A stretch of 57,285 nt of DNA from Candidatus Dormiibacterota bacterium (GTDB taxonomy: Bacteria; Chloroflexota; Dormibacteria; Aeolococcales; Aeolococcaceae). Below the pieces are notes generated by a model that was given only the letters and a program-made list of their open reading frames with translations, did not search any database and had not been told where the DNA came from. The stretch spans positions 1-57,285 of the forward strand of contig PLZA01000054.1 of NCBI GenBank assembly GCA_003153505.1, read 5' to 3'. The translations under genes were made by a program, and so were the position numbers. Shown one piece after another: positions 35,706-43,746 of this stretch (positions are counted from its first letter, which is position 1; each line of letters opens with the position of its first letter).

Positions 35706-36502
35706 CGGCTCCGGCGCTCGGCGACGAGCTCGTCGATCGGGATGTCGCGGAGCTCATCGAGATGGCGGATCACCGCTCCGCGTATGGCGGCGATGACCAG
35801 CGGCGCATGCGCGTGCGCGCCCGGTGGCGGCTCGGGAATCAGCTCGTCGACGAGTCCGATACGGTTGGCCGTATCGACTCCCGGACGCAGCGCCGCGGCG
35901 GCGCGCGCCCGCTGCCCTGCATCGCGATACAGGATCGCCGCGCACGTCTCGGGTGGCGCCACCGTGTAGACGGCGTTCTCGAGTGCAAGCACACGGTCCG
36001 CGAGCGCGAGCGCGAGCGCACCTCCGGACCCGCCCTCACTGAGCACCACGCTCACGGTGGGAGTGCGCAGCCCGAGCATGCAGAGCAGCGCATCGGCGAT
36101 CGCCCAGGCCTGGCCGCGTTCCTCGGCGCCGATGCCCGCGTGCGCGGCCGGCGTGTCGACGAGGCAAAGCACCGGCATCGAGAACTTCTCGGCCTGGCGC
36201 ATGAGTCGCACCGCCTTGCGGTAGCCCTCCGGGTGGGGCATGCCGAAGTTGTGCAGCGCCCGGGTCATCGGGTCGGTGCCTTTCTCCTGACCGATCACCA
36301 TCACCGAGCGCCCACCGAGCCGGGCCGGCCCGCCCACCACAGCCCGATCGTCACCGAAGAGACGATCGCCGCGGAGCTCCGTCCAGCCGCTGGTGATCGC
36401 CGCGATCACCTGCAGCGCGCGCGGTCGCTCCGGGTGGCGCGCAAGCTCGACCGCCGCAAAGGCGATGCGTTCGCGTTCGGTGGTCTCGATGGTCGTGCTC
36501 AC
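35684..36502 (-). CDS. accA: acetyl-CoA carboxylase carboxyltransferase alpha subunit
   Basis: The 272-residue crotonase-fold protein has RIAFAAVELARHPERPRAL near the N-terminus, FGDDRAVVGGPARLGG, KGTDPMTRALHNFGMPHPEG, FSMPVLCLVDTPAAHAG, and VVLSEGGSGGALALALADR (the biotin-carboxyl transfer site region). It is shorter than E. coli AccA (319), lacking part of the N-terminal helix. GTG 36502 overlaps the accD stop by four bases. It forms the transferase with AccD; the biotin carboxylase and carrier subunits are not in this window. Confidence 0.92.
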   Translation of the reverse strand: MSTTIETTERERIAFAAVELARHPERPRALQVIAAITSGWTELRGDRLFGDDRAVVGGPARLGGRSVMVIGQEKGTDPMTRALHNFGMPHPEGYRKAVRLMRQAEKFSMPVLCLVDTPAAHAGIGAEERGQAWAIADALLCMLGLRTPTVSVVLSEGGSGGALALALADRVLALENAVYTVAPPETCAAILYRDAGQRARAAAALRPGVDTANRIGLVDELIPEPPPGAHAHAPLVIAAIRGAVIRHLDELRDIPIDELVAERRSRYRAAGG

Positions 36503-37374
36503 GCGCGCCCCGAATAGATGCGGATAAGCGTCCCAACGGCGTCGCGGAGGCGGCCGCGCTCGACGACGGCGTCCACCATCCCGTGGGCGAGGAGGAACTC
36601 CGCAGTCTGAAAGCCGTCGGGCAGCTTGTCGTGGGTCGCCTGCTCGATGACCCGACCTCCGGCGAACCCGATTCTGGCTCCGGGCTCGGCGATGATCACG
36701 TCCGACTGCACCGCGAAGGAGGCGGTGACGCCGCCGAAGCACGGGTCGCCGAGGATGGTGACGTACGGTAGGCGCGCGTCGATCACCTCCGCGACCCCCG
36801 CCGAGCAGCGGGCCATCTGCGCCAGCGACGCGATCCCCTCCTGCATCCTGGCGCCGCCGGACGTGCACACCGCCACCAGCGCCCGCCGCTCGGCGACGGC
36901 CATCTCGCACGCGCGGGCGAAGATCTCGCCGGCCCCGCTGCCGAGTGATCCGCCGAGGAACTCGAAGTCCATGCACGCGAGCATCACGGGATTTCCCGCG
37001 AGCGACGCTCGGGCGGTCAGGAACGCCTCGTGGAGTCCCGTGCGCTCGCGCGCCCGGGCCACGCGCTGCGGATAGGGGACACCATCATCGAAGCCGAGCG
37101 GGTCTCGATCGCCGACCTCGACGGCGAGGGTTTCGGCGGTGTTCGGGTCGGCGAGCTGTTCGATACGCTGCGCCGCGCCCACGACACCGTGATGGCCGCA
37201 TTCGGAGCAGACGTTGAGGTCGGCGGCGTAGCGCTCGGCGACAAAGCGGCGCTTGCAGCGGGGGCACGCGACCGTCCCGGTGGTCGGCGCCGTCGGCCGG
37301 AGTTCGGGTCCGGGCGCCTGAAGCCTGTTGCGCGGCGCCTGTCGCCGCGACGTCACCGCGTCGGCGCGGTCCAT
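36499..37374 (-). CDS. accD: acetyl-CoA carboxylase carboxyltransferase beta subunit
   Basis: The 291-residue protein carries a zinc ribbon CPRCKRRF..NVCSECG (Cys37, 40, 56, 59), followed by the crotonase-like domain with FEFLGGSLGSGAGEIFARA, TSGGARMQEGIASLAQMAR and VVIAEPGARIGFAGGRVIEQ-type motifs. It carries out carboxyl transfer to acetyl-CoA with AccA for fatty-acid synthesis. Its start overlaps the 3' end of fabH by 22 bases, so the three genes form one operon. Confidence 0.94.
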   Translation of the reverse strand: MDRADAVTSRRQAPRNRLQAPGPELRPTAPTTGTVACPRCKRRFVAERYAADLNVCSECGHHGVVGAAQRIEQLADPNTAETLAVEVGDRDPLGFDDGVPYPQRVARARERTGLHEAFLTARASLAGNPVMLACMDFEFLGGSLGSGAGEIFARACEMAVAERRALVAVCTSGGARMQEGIASLAQMARCSAGVAEVIDARLPYVTILGDPCFGGVTASFAVQSDVIIAEPGARIGFAGGRVIEQATHDKLPDGFQTAEFLLAHGMVDAVVERGRLRDAVGTLIRIYSGRA

Positions 37375-38375
37375 TGAAGAGCGATACCACCCCAGACGAC
37401 GCCCGATCCAAACGCGATGCAGACCACGCGATCCCCCTGCCGCATCCGGCCGGTCTCGACCGCCTCGGCGAGGGCGATCGGGATGGACGCTCCGCTGGTG
37501 TTCCCGTACCTGTCGATGTTGATCACCACCCGGTCGAGCGGCAGGTTCAGGCGCTTCGCGACCGCCTCGATGATGCGCAGGTTCGCCTGGTGGGGGACCA
37601 TCAGGGTCACCTCGTCGAGCGACCAGCCCGCCTCGGCGCAGACCATCCGCGCCGCCTCGGCCATGCGCTCGACGCCGAGACGGAACGTGCCCTTCCCATA
37701 CATGCGCAGCCCGTTCTCACCCTCCTCATCGCCGGCCTTGGGTCCGTAGTAGATGAGGTCGGCCTCGGCGCCGTCGGCGCCCCACTGGACGCCCTCGATG
37801 CCCCCCGCATCGGAGACGCCGAGCACGGCGGCACCTGCGCCGTCACCGAAGAGAACGCAGGTCGATCGATCCTTGTAGTCGATGAGCGACGTCAGGGCGT
37901 CGCCGGCGATGACGAGCACCCGGCTCATCCCCGACGACAGGATCAGTCCGCGGCCGATGGTGACCCCGTAGACGAAGCCGGCGCAGGCGGCGGCGATGTC
38001 GAACGCCGGGATCCCGCCGAGGCCGAGGCGGCGCTGCACGAGACACGCTGTCGAGGGGAGCGGCGAGTCGGGCGACACTGTCGCGACGATCAGGGCGTCG
38101 ACGCTCTCGACCCCTGCAGCGGCCATCGCCCTACGGCCGGCTTCGGCGGCCATCATCGAGGTGGTCATCCCGGACGCGATCTTGCGGCGCTCGCGGATGC
38201 CCGTCCGCTCGAGGATCCAGGCGTCGGACGTGTCGACCATCGCCTCGAGGTCGGCGTTGGTGATGATGTCGTCGGGCACGTAGGACGCGATCCCGAGGAT
38301 CGCCGCCGTCCGGTTGGCGCCCGGGAGGACACCGGCAGGCGTGGACGCGGGGGCGTGGAGAATCGCCATCTGCAC
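37353..38375 (-). CDS. fabH: beta-ketoacyl-ACP synthase III
   Basis: The 340-residue KAS III starts fatty-acid synthesis by condensing an acyl-CoA with malonyl-ACP. The catalytic triad is visible: Cys131 (DIAAACAGFVYG), His262 (MVPHQANLRII) and Asn292 (DRYGNTSGASIP). The order fabH-accD-accA supplies both the malonyl-CoA and the initiation step. ATG 38369, two codons in, is an equally good start. Confidence 0.95.
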   Translation of the reverse strand: MQMAILHAPASTPAGVLPGANRTAAILGIASYVPDDIITNADLEAMVDTSDAWILERTGIRERRKIASGMTTSMMAAEAGRRAMAAAGVESVDALIVATVSPDSPLPSTACLVQRRLGLGGIPAFDIAAACAGFVYGVTIGRGLILSSGMSRVLVIAGDALTSLIDYKDRSTCVLFGDGAGAAVLGVSDAGGIEGVQWGADGAEADLIYYGPKAGDEEGENGLRMYGKGTFRLGVERMAEAARMVCAEAGWSLDEVTLMVPHQANLRIIEAVAKRLNLPLDRVVINIDRYGNTSGASIPIALAEAVETGRMRQGDRVVCIAFGSGVVWGGIALQWTAPTR

Positions 38376-38399
38376 AGAAGCTTAGGCGAGGGCCGGGGG

Positions 38400-38427
38400 T
38401 TACGTCACCGTTGCTCTGATGTACATT
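38400..38427 (+). promoter_or_regulatory. candidate promoter for the four-helix membrane protein
   Basis: TTACGT (38400-38405) and TACATT (38422-38427) are separated by 16 bases; the ATG at 38439 is 11 bases after the -10. No ribosome binding site is seen in that gap, so the leader would be only a few bases. The spacing is slightly short of ideal. Confidence 0.4.
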
Positions 38428-38438
38428 TCCCCATCGAG

Positions 38439-38882
38439 ATGCTCGGGAGCCTGATTGCGGTCAACAACCCGTTCCCGTTTTCGATCAGCGGGTTCACCGG
38501 GCTGACCTCCGCCCAGATCATCTCCTTCCTCCTGGTGTTCGTCATCTTCAACGCCTACGTCGTCCTCATGGTGATCGCGATGGTCGCACTCTACTTCACC
38601 TCCAAGCCCCGCCACGGCGTGGTCCGCACCGCGGCGATCTGGCACTTCGTCGCCGTCCTGTGGATGCTGATGGCTTTCGTGGGCACCGTCTGGGGCGCTC
38701 CGGCGGAGAAGACCTTCCTCGGCGGTACGGGCCTGGCCACCCTCGGCATCGGCCAGCGCGCGATCAACGAGTTCATCAGCATGGGCTTCGCTTTCATCGC
38801 CGTCGTCTGCATGGCGATGGGGTTCGCCCGCGCGTCCGCCCAGAACCGGGCGATACGCGAAGAGGTCCTTGCCGCCGTCTGA
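38439..38882 (+). CDS. membrane protein of unknown function (147 aa)
   Basis: The protein has four hydrophobic helices (ISFLLVFVIFNAYVVLMVIA, IWHFVAVLWMLMAFVGTVWG, and two more), with a charged loop LYFTSKPRHGVVRT and a cytoplasmic tail with charged residues. The layout HGxxR-TAxIWHFVxVLW is reminiscent of oxidase-associated subunits (for example subunit III-like or quinol-oxidase small subunits). It is the first plus-strand gene upstream of the respiratory block. A respiratory role is a possibility only. Confidence 0.6.
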   Translation: MLGSLIAVNNPFPFSISGFTGLTSAQIISFLLVFVIFNAYVVLMVIAMVALYFTSKPRHGVVRTAAIWHFVAVLWMLMAFVGTVWGAPAEKTFLGGTGLATLGIGQRAINEFISMGFAFIAVVCMAMGFARASAQNRAIREEVLAAV

Positions 38883-38916
38883 TCCGCGCCTCCCGTCCAC
38901 GTGGGGACGCGGTCCC

Positions 38917-39417
38917 TCAGCGCAGGGAGAACGACAGGATCGAGGCGGGGTTCAACAGCGCGAAAGCGCGCTGGACGGCATGGGTCTCGTTGGTGATCGC
39001 GGTGATCCAGAGGGCCGAGAGGTTGGTGACCGGCAGGAAGTCGCCGGGGTGACGCTCGAGATGGTCCTGGAGGTCATTGCCGGGCGAGAGGTGAACGTCG
39101 CCGACGAGTGATATCGCCGACGTGTTGATCGACGCCGCGTAGGGGACGGTCTCCCGCCACATCGCCGAGTTGCCGTCGGGCATCTCCTCGAGCGGCGACA
39201 CGAGGATCACGCCCGCCTTGGCGATGGTCACCCGGGGCTCGAGCCGGCTCAGGACCGGGTAGTTGGTGGAGAGGGGTTCGGCCCGTGAGTTCCTGACCTG
39301 AAGGAATGCCCCGAACCGGTTGATGCTGTCGCTGAGGCGTTCCGCGCCGATGACCTCGAGCTCGCCCGTCAACCGGATGAAGGTGCCGTAGATCTCGACC
39401 TCACGCCATCCGCTCAC
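38917..39417 (-). CDS. hypothetical soluble protein (166 aa)
   Basis: The protein starts at ATG 39417 and consists mainly of beta strands: VEIYGTFIRLTGELEVIGAE, FLQVRNSRAEPLS, RVTIAKAGVILVSPLEE. It ends in VTNLSALWITAITNETHAV and a short helical tail. No signal peptide or helix bundle is seen. The fold looks like two repeated beta-barrel units. No family is recognised. It is convergent with the preceding membrane-protein gene. Confidence 0.65.
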   Translation of the reverse strand: MSGWREVEIYGTFIRLTGELEVIGAERLSDSINRFGAFLQVRNSRAEPLSTNYPVLSRLEPRVTIAKAGVILVSPLEEMPDGNSAMWRETVPYAASINTSAISLVGDVHLSPGNDLQDHLERHPGDFLPVTNLSALWITAITNETHAVQRAFALLNPASILSFSLR

Positions 39418-39529
39418 AGGCTTCCAAGGCTACTCCCCGGCGGCCGCCATGGGCGATCGTCACCCGGCACGCGGCGCCGTGCGTGCGGTGACGTATCCTT
39501 TCGGCCGTCTGACGCTCCGAATACGAGAT

Positions 39530-39664
39530 ATGGAACGCCTCATCGTCGCTCTCCGCACTGACTTCGGATGCTTCGCCATCATCGTGGCATTCGTCGTGAT
39601 CATGATTTCGGCGATCGTGTTCGCCAACATCCTGACGCCTCCGGCAAGCAACCCACTTCTGTAA
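39530..39664 (+). CDS. single-helix small membrane protein near bc complex
   Basis: Starting at ATG 39530 the frame encodes 44 residues with one membrane helix (CFAIIVAFVVIMISAIVFA) and a short Pro/Asn-rich tail. It lies 94 bases before the Rieske gene on the same strand. Similar tiny one-helix subunits occur in respiratory complexes. The ribosome binding site is weak, so the gene is uncertain. The longer start at 39449 adds an arginine-rich stretch. Confidence 0.5.
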   Translation: MERLIVALRTDFGCFAIIVAFVVIMISAIVFANILTPPASNPLL

Positions 39665-39758
39665 TCAGGGTGAAGTGCATCGCGACCCCCCGTCAGGCGG
39701 CCACCGTGCTGCAAGCTCGTAAGCTTTCCCGAGGAACCAGCCCCCGCTTGAGGACTGT

Positions 39759-40427
39759 ATGGCGCTGAACCCGTACGAATCGCCGCGAGGGAAAATGCGT
39801 GCTCGCGCCGAGACGAGCAGACGTCAGTTCCTGATGATCATGGGCGGGCTCGCCGCCGTGGGTGCGAGTTTGCTGGGGAGCATCAAGGTCCTAGGTTTCC
39901 TCTTCCCCCAGGCGTCGGGAAATGCGCCGGCGCTCTTCAAGACGTCCTTCACGTTCGAGCAGCTGACAGGTGGCATGGTCAACGGCAAGCCGGTGACACC
40001 GGTCAACGTCCTCTCGGAGACCGCCAAGCGCGTGACGGTCGTCCTTGATGACGCCGGCATCTACGCCGTGTACCTCGTCTGCACGCACCTCGGCTGCACA
40101 CCGAACTATGTGACCGACGTCACCACCGGGTCGGGCGTCTCGGCGGCCACAGCCCAGGCGAGGGGCGTGCGCGCCGCAGACCAGCGCCTGCCCAATGGCT
40201 GGGCGTGCCCCTGCCATGGCAGCCGGTACTTCATCGACTCGACCAACTTCTACGGTCCGGCGCCGCGCCCGATGGACTGGGTCAATATCGAGGTGACCCC
40301 TGACGGGTTCTTTGCGGTCGACCGGGCCACGCTGGTGGCGACCCGTGGACCTGGGAACAACGCTGCGCCACAATGGCGCCTGCTGGTCGACACCCAGAAG
40401 AGCAACGGCAAGACCCTTGGGGTCTGA
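39759..40427 (+). CDS. qcrA: Rieske iron-sulfur subunit
   Basis: The 222-residue protein has a twin-arginine SRRQFL motif (residues 20-25), a membrane anchor (28-48) and the Rieske domain. Cluster ligands: Cys108 and His110 in CTHLGC, Cys150 and His153 in CPCHGS. Cys113 and Cys152 form the supporting disulfide. A 35-residue insert lies between the two boxes, unusual in length. It transfers electrons from quinol at the cytochrome b subunit to the cytochrome c. The start ATG 39759 is preceded by TGAGGA. Confidence 0.94.
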   Translation: MALNPYESPRGKMRARAETSRRQFLMIMGGLAAVGASLLGSIKVLGFLFPQASGNAPALFKTSFTFEQLTGGMVNGKPVTPVNVLSETAKRVTVVLDDAGIYAVYLVCTHLGCTPNYVTDVTTGSGVSAATAQARGVRAADQRLPNGWACPCHGSRYFIDSTNFYGPAPRPMDWVNIEVTPDGFFAVDRATLVATRGPGNNAAPQWRLLVDTQKSNGKTLGV

Positions 40428-40465
40428 ATGAGGAGGCGGGCGACGCGAATGAGCGGTCTCGGTCG

Positions 40466-41197
40466 ATGAGCGCACCCCCCGGCCAGGCGAATCCTGTTCG
40501 CGCGTTTGTCGCGCAGCTCTGGGGATCGGTGTTCCGTCACGGCCTGCCGACCAACGACAAGGTTGCGGCTCGTACCGCGCTCACCAACTTCTTCCTGCAC
40601 ATCCACCCGGTCCGGGTCAAGAAGTCGGCGGTCCGCGTCTCCTACACGCTCTGCCTCGGCGGCCTCTCGTTCTTCCTCTTCATCCTGCTGACGATCACCG
40701 GGCTCTTCCTGATGTTCTACTACATCCCCTCGGTGGACTCGGCGTACCAGAACGTCAAGGATCTGCAGTTCGTCGCCGTCTTCGGCGACATCATCCGCAA
40801 CATGCATCGCTGGGCAGCCCACGCGATGGTGATCACCGTCTGGCTGCACATGGCCCGGGTGTTCTACCAGGGCGCCTACAAGCCGCCCCGTGAGTTCAAC
40901 TGGGTCATCGGGACGTTCCTGCTCCTGATCACGCTCCTGCTCTCGTTCTCCGGCTACCTCCTTCCCTGGGACCAGCTCGCCATCTGGGCGATCACGGTCG
41001 GCACCAACATGGCCAAATACGCGCCGATCGTCGGTCCCTATACCCGATACCTCCTGCTCGGTGGCGACCAGGTAGCACAAGGTGCTCTGATTCGCTTCTA
41101 CGTCTTACATGTGATCGCCCTGCCCCTGATCGGCTTCCTGCTGATGGTCGTACACTTCTGGCGCGTCCGTAAAGACGGGTTCACAGGAGGCCTCTGA
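40466..41197 (+). CDS. qcrB: cytochrome b, N-terminal (b6-like) half
   Basis: The 243-residue protein starts at ATG 40466. It has four membrane helices carrying the bis-histidine heme ligands: [21 protein letters not shown] in helix B and [20 protein letters not shown] in helix D. The signature [18 protein letters not shown] (Qo site) lies between. The region [20 protein letters not shown] at the N-terminus is typical of this subfamily. It stops after helix D, so the complex uses a split cytochrome b as in b6f. The next gene starts at TGATG, overlapping by one base. Confidence 0.93.
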   Translation: MSAPPGQANPVRAFVAQLWGSVFRHGLPTNDKVAARTALTNFFLHIHPVRVKKSAVRVSYTLCLGGLSFFLFILLTITGLFLMFYYIPSVDSAYQNVKDLQFVAVFGDIIRNMHRWAAHAMVITVWLHMARVFYQGAYKPPREFNWVIGTFLLLITLLLSFSGYLLPWDQLAIWAITVGTNMAKYAPIVGPYTRYLLLGGDQVAQGALIRFYVLHVIALPLIGFLLMVVHFWRVRKDGFTGGL

Positions 41198-41754
41198 TGG
41201 CAACTGTCGTCGAGGGAGGACGCGACCCCCGGGGGGCGGTGACGCCACGACCGCAGGCGCCCATTTCGGGACCTGAGCTGGCGAGCACACCGCTGGTCAT
41301 CCGTCGTCGCGAGGACGAGGAGACGGTGGTCACGTTCCCCTACCTCGTATGGCGCGAGTTCCTCGCGGGTCTCGCGGCGTTCGTGTTCCTGATGCTGGTC
41401 TCGATCCAGGTCAACGCGCCGCTGCTGCAGCGTGCCAACACCTCGATCACACCGAACCCTGCCAAGGCCCCGTGGTACTTCGTCGGCCTGCAGGAGTTGC
41501 TCGAACGCTTTCCGCCGATCATGGCCGGCGTCGCGTTTCCGAGCTTCGTGATCATCTTCATGATCCTGACCCCGTACCTCGACCGCAACCCGAGTCGCCG
41601 CCCTCAGGACCGCAAGGTGGCGATCGTGCTGTTCACCATCTACGTCTGTCTTGCGGTGGCGTTCGTGGTCATCGGCGAGTTCTTCCGCGGTGAGGCTTTC
41701 AACTGGGACTGGACCCTGATCCTCGGGCACCCGGGACTGAGCTCTCCCGTATGA
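41197..41754 (+). CDS. cytochrome b C-terminal half (subunit IV-like)
   Basis: The 185-residue protein has three or four helices and the hallmark NPAKAPWYFVGLQELLERF, matching the PEWY-type quinol-oxidation motif (here PWYF) of cytochrome b6f subunit IV. An extended cytoplasmic N-terminus of about 55 residues precedes the first helix, longer than in plastids. It completes cytochrome b from the preceding gene. The stop overlaps the start of the cytochrome c gene (ATGA). Confidence 0.92.
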   Translation: MATVVEGGRDPRGAVTPRPQAPISGPELASTPLVIRRREDEETVVTFPYLVWREFLAGLAAFVFLMLVSIQVNAPLLQRANTSITPNPAKAPWYFVGLQELLERFPPIMAGVAFPSFVIIFMILTPYLDRNPSRRPQDRKVAIVLFTIYVCLAVAFVVIGEFFRGEAFNWDWTLILGHPGLSSPV

Positions 41755-42755
41755 GGACGAGGATCCTCTTCGTCGGGCTGAGCGTCGCGTTGCTCGGCCT
41801 CGTCGCCTGGGCCGCGTTCAAGGACTCGGACAACCGGGGCTATATCGCGATCCAGACGCAGTACCTGAAGGACTACCCGAGCTCCGACTTCAACGTCCAG
41901 GTGCAGCAGCTCTTCCCGAGCTTTCCGCAGGCAACCATCGAGGGCGATACGTACCGCGTCGAGCGCTGCATCTCGTGCCATGTCCCGGACATCGGCACCA
42001 TCGGCCCCGTGGAGGCGGCGAAGCGCCTGAGCGAAGGGTTCCTCAAGTACGAGCCGAATGCCAAGCAGCTGGCGGCCGAGTATCACCTGACCCTCATCCA
42101 CCCCGCCTATGTGAGCGCGACCGGGAGCAACTACCCCCCGTCGATGAGCTACCAGCAGTACGGACCGAGCGGATTCACGTCCTTCACCTACACGCCGTAC
42201 ACGCCGCCGGGGGCGCCCGCCGCCGCCCCCGTCACCGTCCAGCAGCCCGGTCCGCTGCCTTCGTTCCTGAACCCCAGCACCAACTACGGCACATCAGGGA
42301 CGCCGACCGGGGAGCTCGGCATCGACCAGATCGGATGCATCGTCTGCCACAACGGCAACCGCCTCGGCCTTGACCAGACCGACGCGCACCAGAACCTGGT
42401 CGTCAACCCCGAGTACTCATTCACCGAGGGCGCGCAGCTGTACTACCTGAACTGCGCGCGCTGCCATGGCGGGCAAGGCGAGGGTGGCGCCGGACCGCCC
42501 CTCAACAACCAGGACCGGCTCGGCTACTTCAACGAGGACTACTACTACCGCTGCATCGAGTACGGGTTCACCGATTTCGAGCACTACGGCAGCATCATGC
42601 CCAACTGGGGCGGGATTGCCGCCGACTACAATCCCGTGACCAACCCGCCGGGGCCTGGGGTGGTCGAGAACACGTCGCCGGTGCTCACCCAGACGCAGAT
42701 CAACGTCCTCGTCCAGTTCATCCGCCATTGGGAGGACTACAGCACCCTTCCATGA
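41751..42755 (+). CDS. triheme cytochrome c of the bc complex
   Basis: The 334-residue protein has an N-terminal signal/anchor (residues 5-22) and three CxxCH heme motifs: CISCH (73-77), CIVCH (196-200) and CARCH (235-239). A Pro/Ala/Gln-rich linker lies at about 135-185. Typical bc1 complexes have a monoheme or diheme c subunit; three hemes are unusual. Candidate distal ligands include the Met in YGSIMPNWGG. It should accept electrons from the Rieske protein and pass them to subunit II of the oxidase. It overlaps subunit IV by four bases. Confidence 0.93.
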   Translation: MRTRILFVGLSVALLGLVAWAAFKDSDNRGYIAIQTQYLKDYPSSDFNVQVQQLFPSFPQATIEGDTYRVERCISCHVPDIGTIGPVEAAKRLSEGFLKYEPNAKQLAAEYHLTLIHPAYVSATGSNYPPSMSYQQYGPSGFTSFTYTPYTPPGAPAAAPVTVQQPGPLPSFLNPSTNYGTSGTPTGELGIDQIGCIVCHNGNRLGLDQTDAHQNLVVNPEYSFTEGAQLYYLNCARCHGGQGEGGAGPPLNNQDRLGYFNEDYYYRCIEYGFTDFEHYGSIMPNWGGIAADYNPVTNPPGPGVVENTSPVLTQTQINVLVQFIRHWEDYSTLP

Positions 42756-42765
42756 GGAACCGAGC

Positions 42766-42891
42766 ATGAAGCGACGCAGCACCTTCGCGCGAGATCTGAT
42801 CGGAACGCTCGTCATCTTTGTCGGGCTGCTCGTCTTCACCTTCGTGCTGATCTACGGCGAGTTCTTGCTCGAGAACTTCAAGGCGCACTGA
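42766..42891 (+). CDS. 41-residue single-helix membrane protein
   Basis: ATG 42766 follows the ribosome binding site AGGAA seven bases upstream, and the gene begins ten bases after the cytochrome c stop. The frame reads MKRRSTFARDLIGTLVIFVG and contains one membrane helix with a cytoplasmic basic N-terminus. The next tiny gene follows after three bases. Position and ribosome binding site make it a likely small subunit or assembly factor of the bc complex. Confidence 0.65.
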   Translation: MKRRSTFARDLIGTLVIFVGLLVFTFVLIYGEFLLENFKAH

Positions 42892-42894
42892 TCG

Positions 42895-43029
42895 ATGACC
42901 AGCCCGTTGCTTGCTGTGCTCTACCCCGGCGAGGCCGGCTGGGGTGACGTCCTCTTCGTCGCCATCTGGTCCTTCGGCACCCTCCTGCTTGCCGCGTACT
43001 ACGTGTACCGGGCCTTCGTCGGGCGATGA
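42895..43029 (+). CDS. 44-residue single-helix membrane protein
   Basis: ATG 42895 is three bases after the previous stop. The protein has an N-terminal soluble part with WGDVLFVAIWSFGTLLLAAY, one helix and a short basic C-terminus. This size and topology resemble CcoQ/CydX-like helper subunits. It is probably translated by coupling from the preceding gene. Confidence 0.6.
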   Translation: MTSPLLAVLYPGEAGWGDVLFVAIWSFGTLLLAAYYVYRAFVGR

Positions 43030-43083
43030 GCTGGACTGCTCTGCTGGGCGGCCGCGCCCTCTGGACGTGTCGCCGCGCCGGCG

Positions 43084-43470
43084 ATGGCGTCTGAGGCGGG
43101 AGGGCTCAGCCCCTTGCGCCGCCCCAATCCAGGCATCGCCGCCGGACTTTCGATCGTCCCCGGGCTCGGCCAGCTCTACACCGGCCACCCCCGCAAGGCG
43201 CTCTACTACCTCTTCTGGACCGTCTTCACGATCGGCCCGGCGATCCTGCTGATCATGGCTGGGCAGTCGATCGGCCATTCGCTGCTCACCCACGGCTCCG
43301 GCGCGCTCTTCCTCCTGATTGCGCTCGTGTCCGTGTTCGCGTTCATCGGCCTCCTCCTGGCGGGCCTCTTCAACTGGGCGAGCTCGATGATCGATGCGTA
43401 TCAGAGTGCCGTCGCGCTGGCCGCCGGCGATCCGGAGCGAGCCGCGCAACGCAGGATGTTCCGGCTGTGA
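43084..43470 (+). CDS. TM2-like membrane protein with PGLGQLY motif
   Basis: The 128-residue protein has LSIVPGLGQLYTGHPRKALY near its N-terminus, followed by three helices and the tail NWASSMIDAYQSAVALAAGD. The PGLGQLY-G-x2-x-KA motif is found in TM2/DUF5683-like membrane proteins of unknown role. It lies between the bc complex and the oxidase. Its stop overlaps the next small gene by four bases. Confidence 0.75.
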   Translation: MASEAGGLSPLRRPNPGIAAGLSIVPGLGQLYTGHPRKALYYLFWTVFTIGPAILLIMAGQSIGHSLLTHGSGALFLLIALVSVFAFIGLLLAGLFNWASSMIDAYQSAVALAAGDPERAAQRRMFRL

Positions 43471-43667
43471 GCGCGGGTGGCCCCAAGTCCCTGCTCGGGC
43501 GGCTGCGGCGACGCCAGCGGTCCGCGGCCACGGGGGAGGTGCTCCCGGACCCGTCGCTGCCGCCAGGGAATCGCGGCTCCTGGGACCGGGCCGCGCTCAT
43601 CAACACTGACATCACCGAGCTGGTGAAGCGCCAGATCAATACCAAGACCAAGATATGGCAGCGTTGA
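43467..43667 (+). CDS. small basic hypothetical protein (66 aa)
   Basis: GTG 43467 overlaps the stop of the TM2-like gene (GTGA), supporting translation. The protein is basic at the N-terminus (KSLLGRLRRRQRSAATGEVL), proline-rich in the middle and ends with a coiled, charged segment. No family is recognised. Confidence 0.5.
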   Translation: MSAGGPKSLLGRLRRRQRSAATGEVLPDPSLPPGNRGSWDRAALINTDITELVKRQINTKTKIWQR

Positions 43668-43746
43668 TCCTGCTCGCGTGCCCCGCGGGCTCAACCGGCT
43701 CGGATTGCCCGTCTGAACGCCGCTATGCGATCATCCTGCGTCGCGT

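Noticed and set aside
37374..38438. N-terminal extension of the 38439 membrane protein
   Set aside because: Antisense to fabH; homology-like hydrophobic sequence begins only at ATG 38439.
43026..43094. 22-codon frame between small bc genes and the TM2-like gene
   Set aside because: No ribosome binding site of its own beyond overlap and no membrane helix or recognisable feature.
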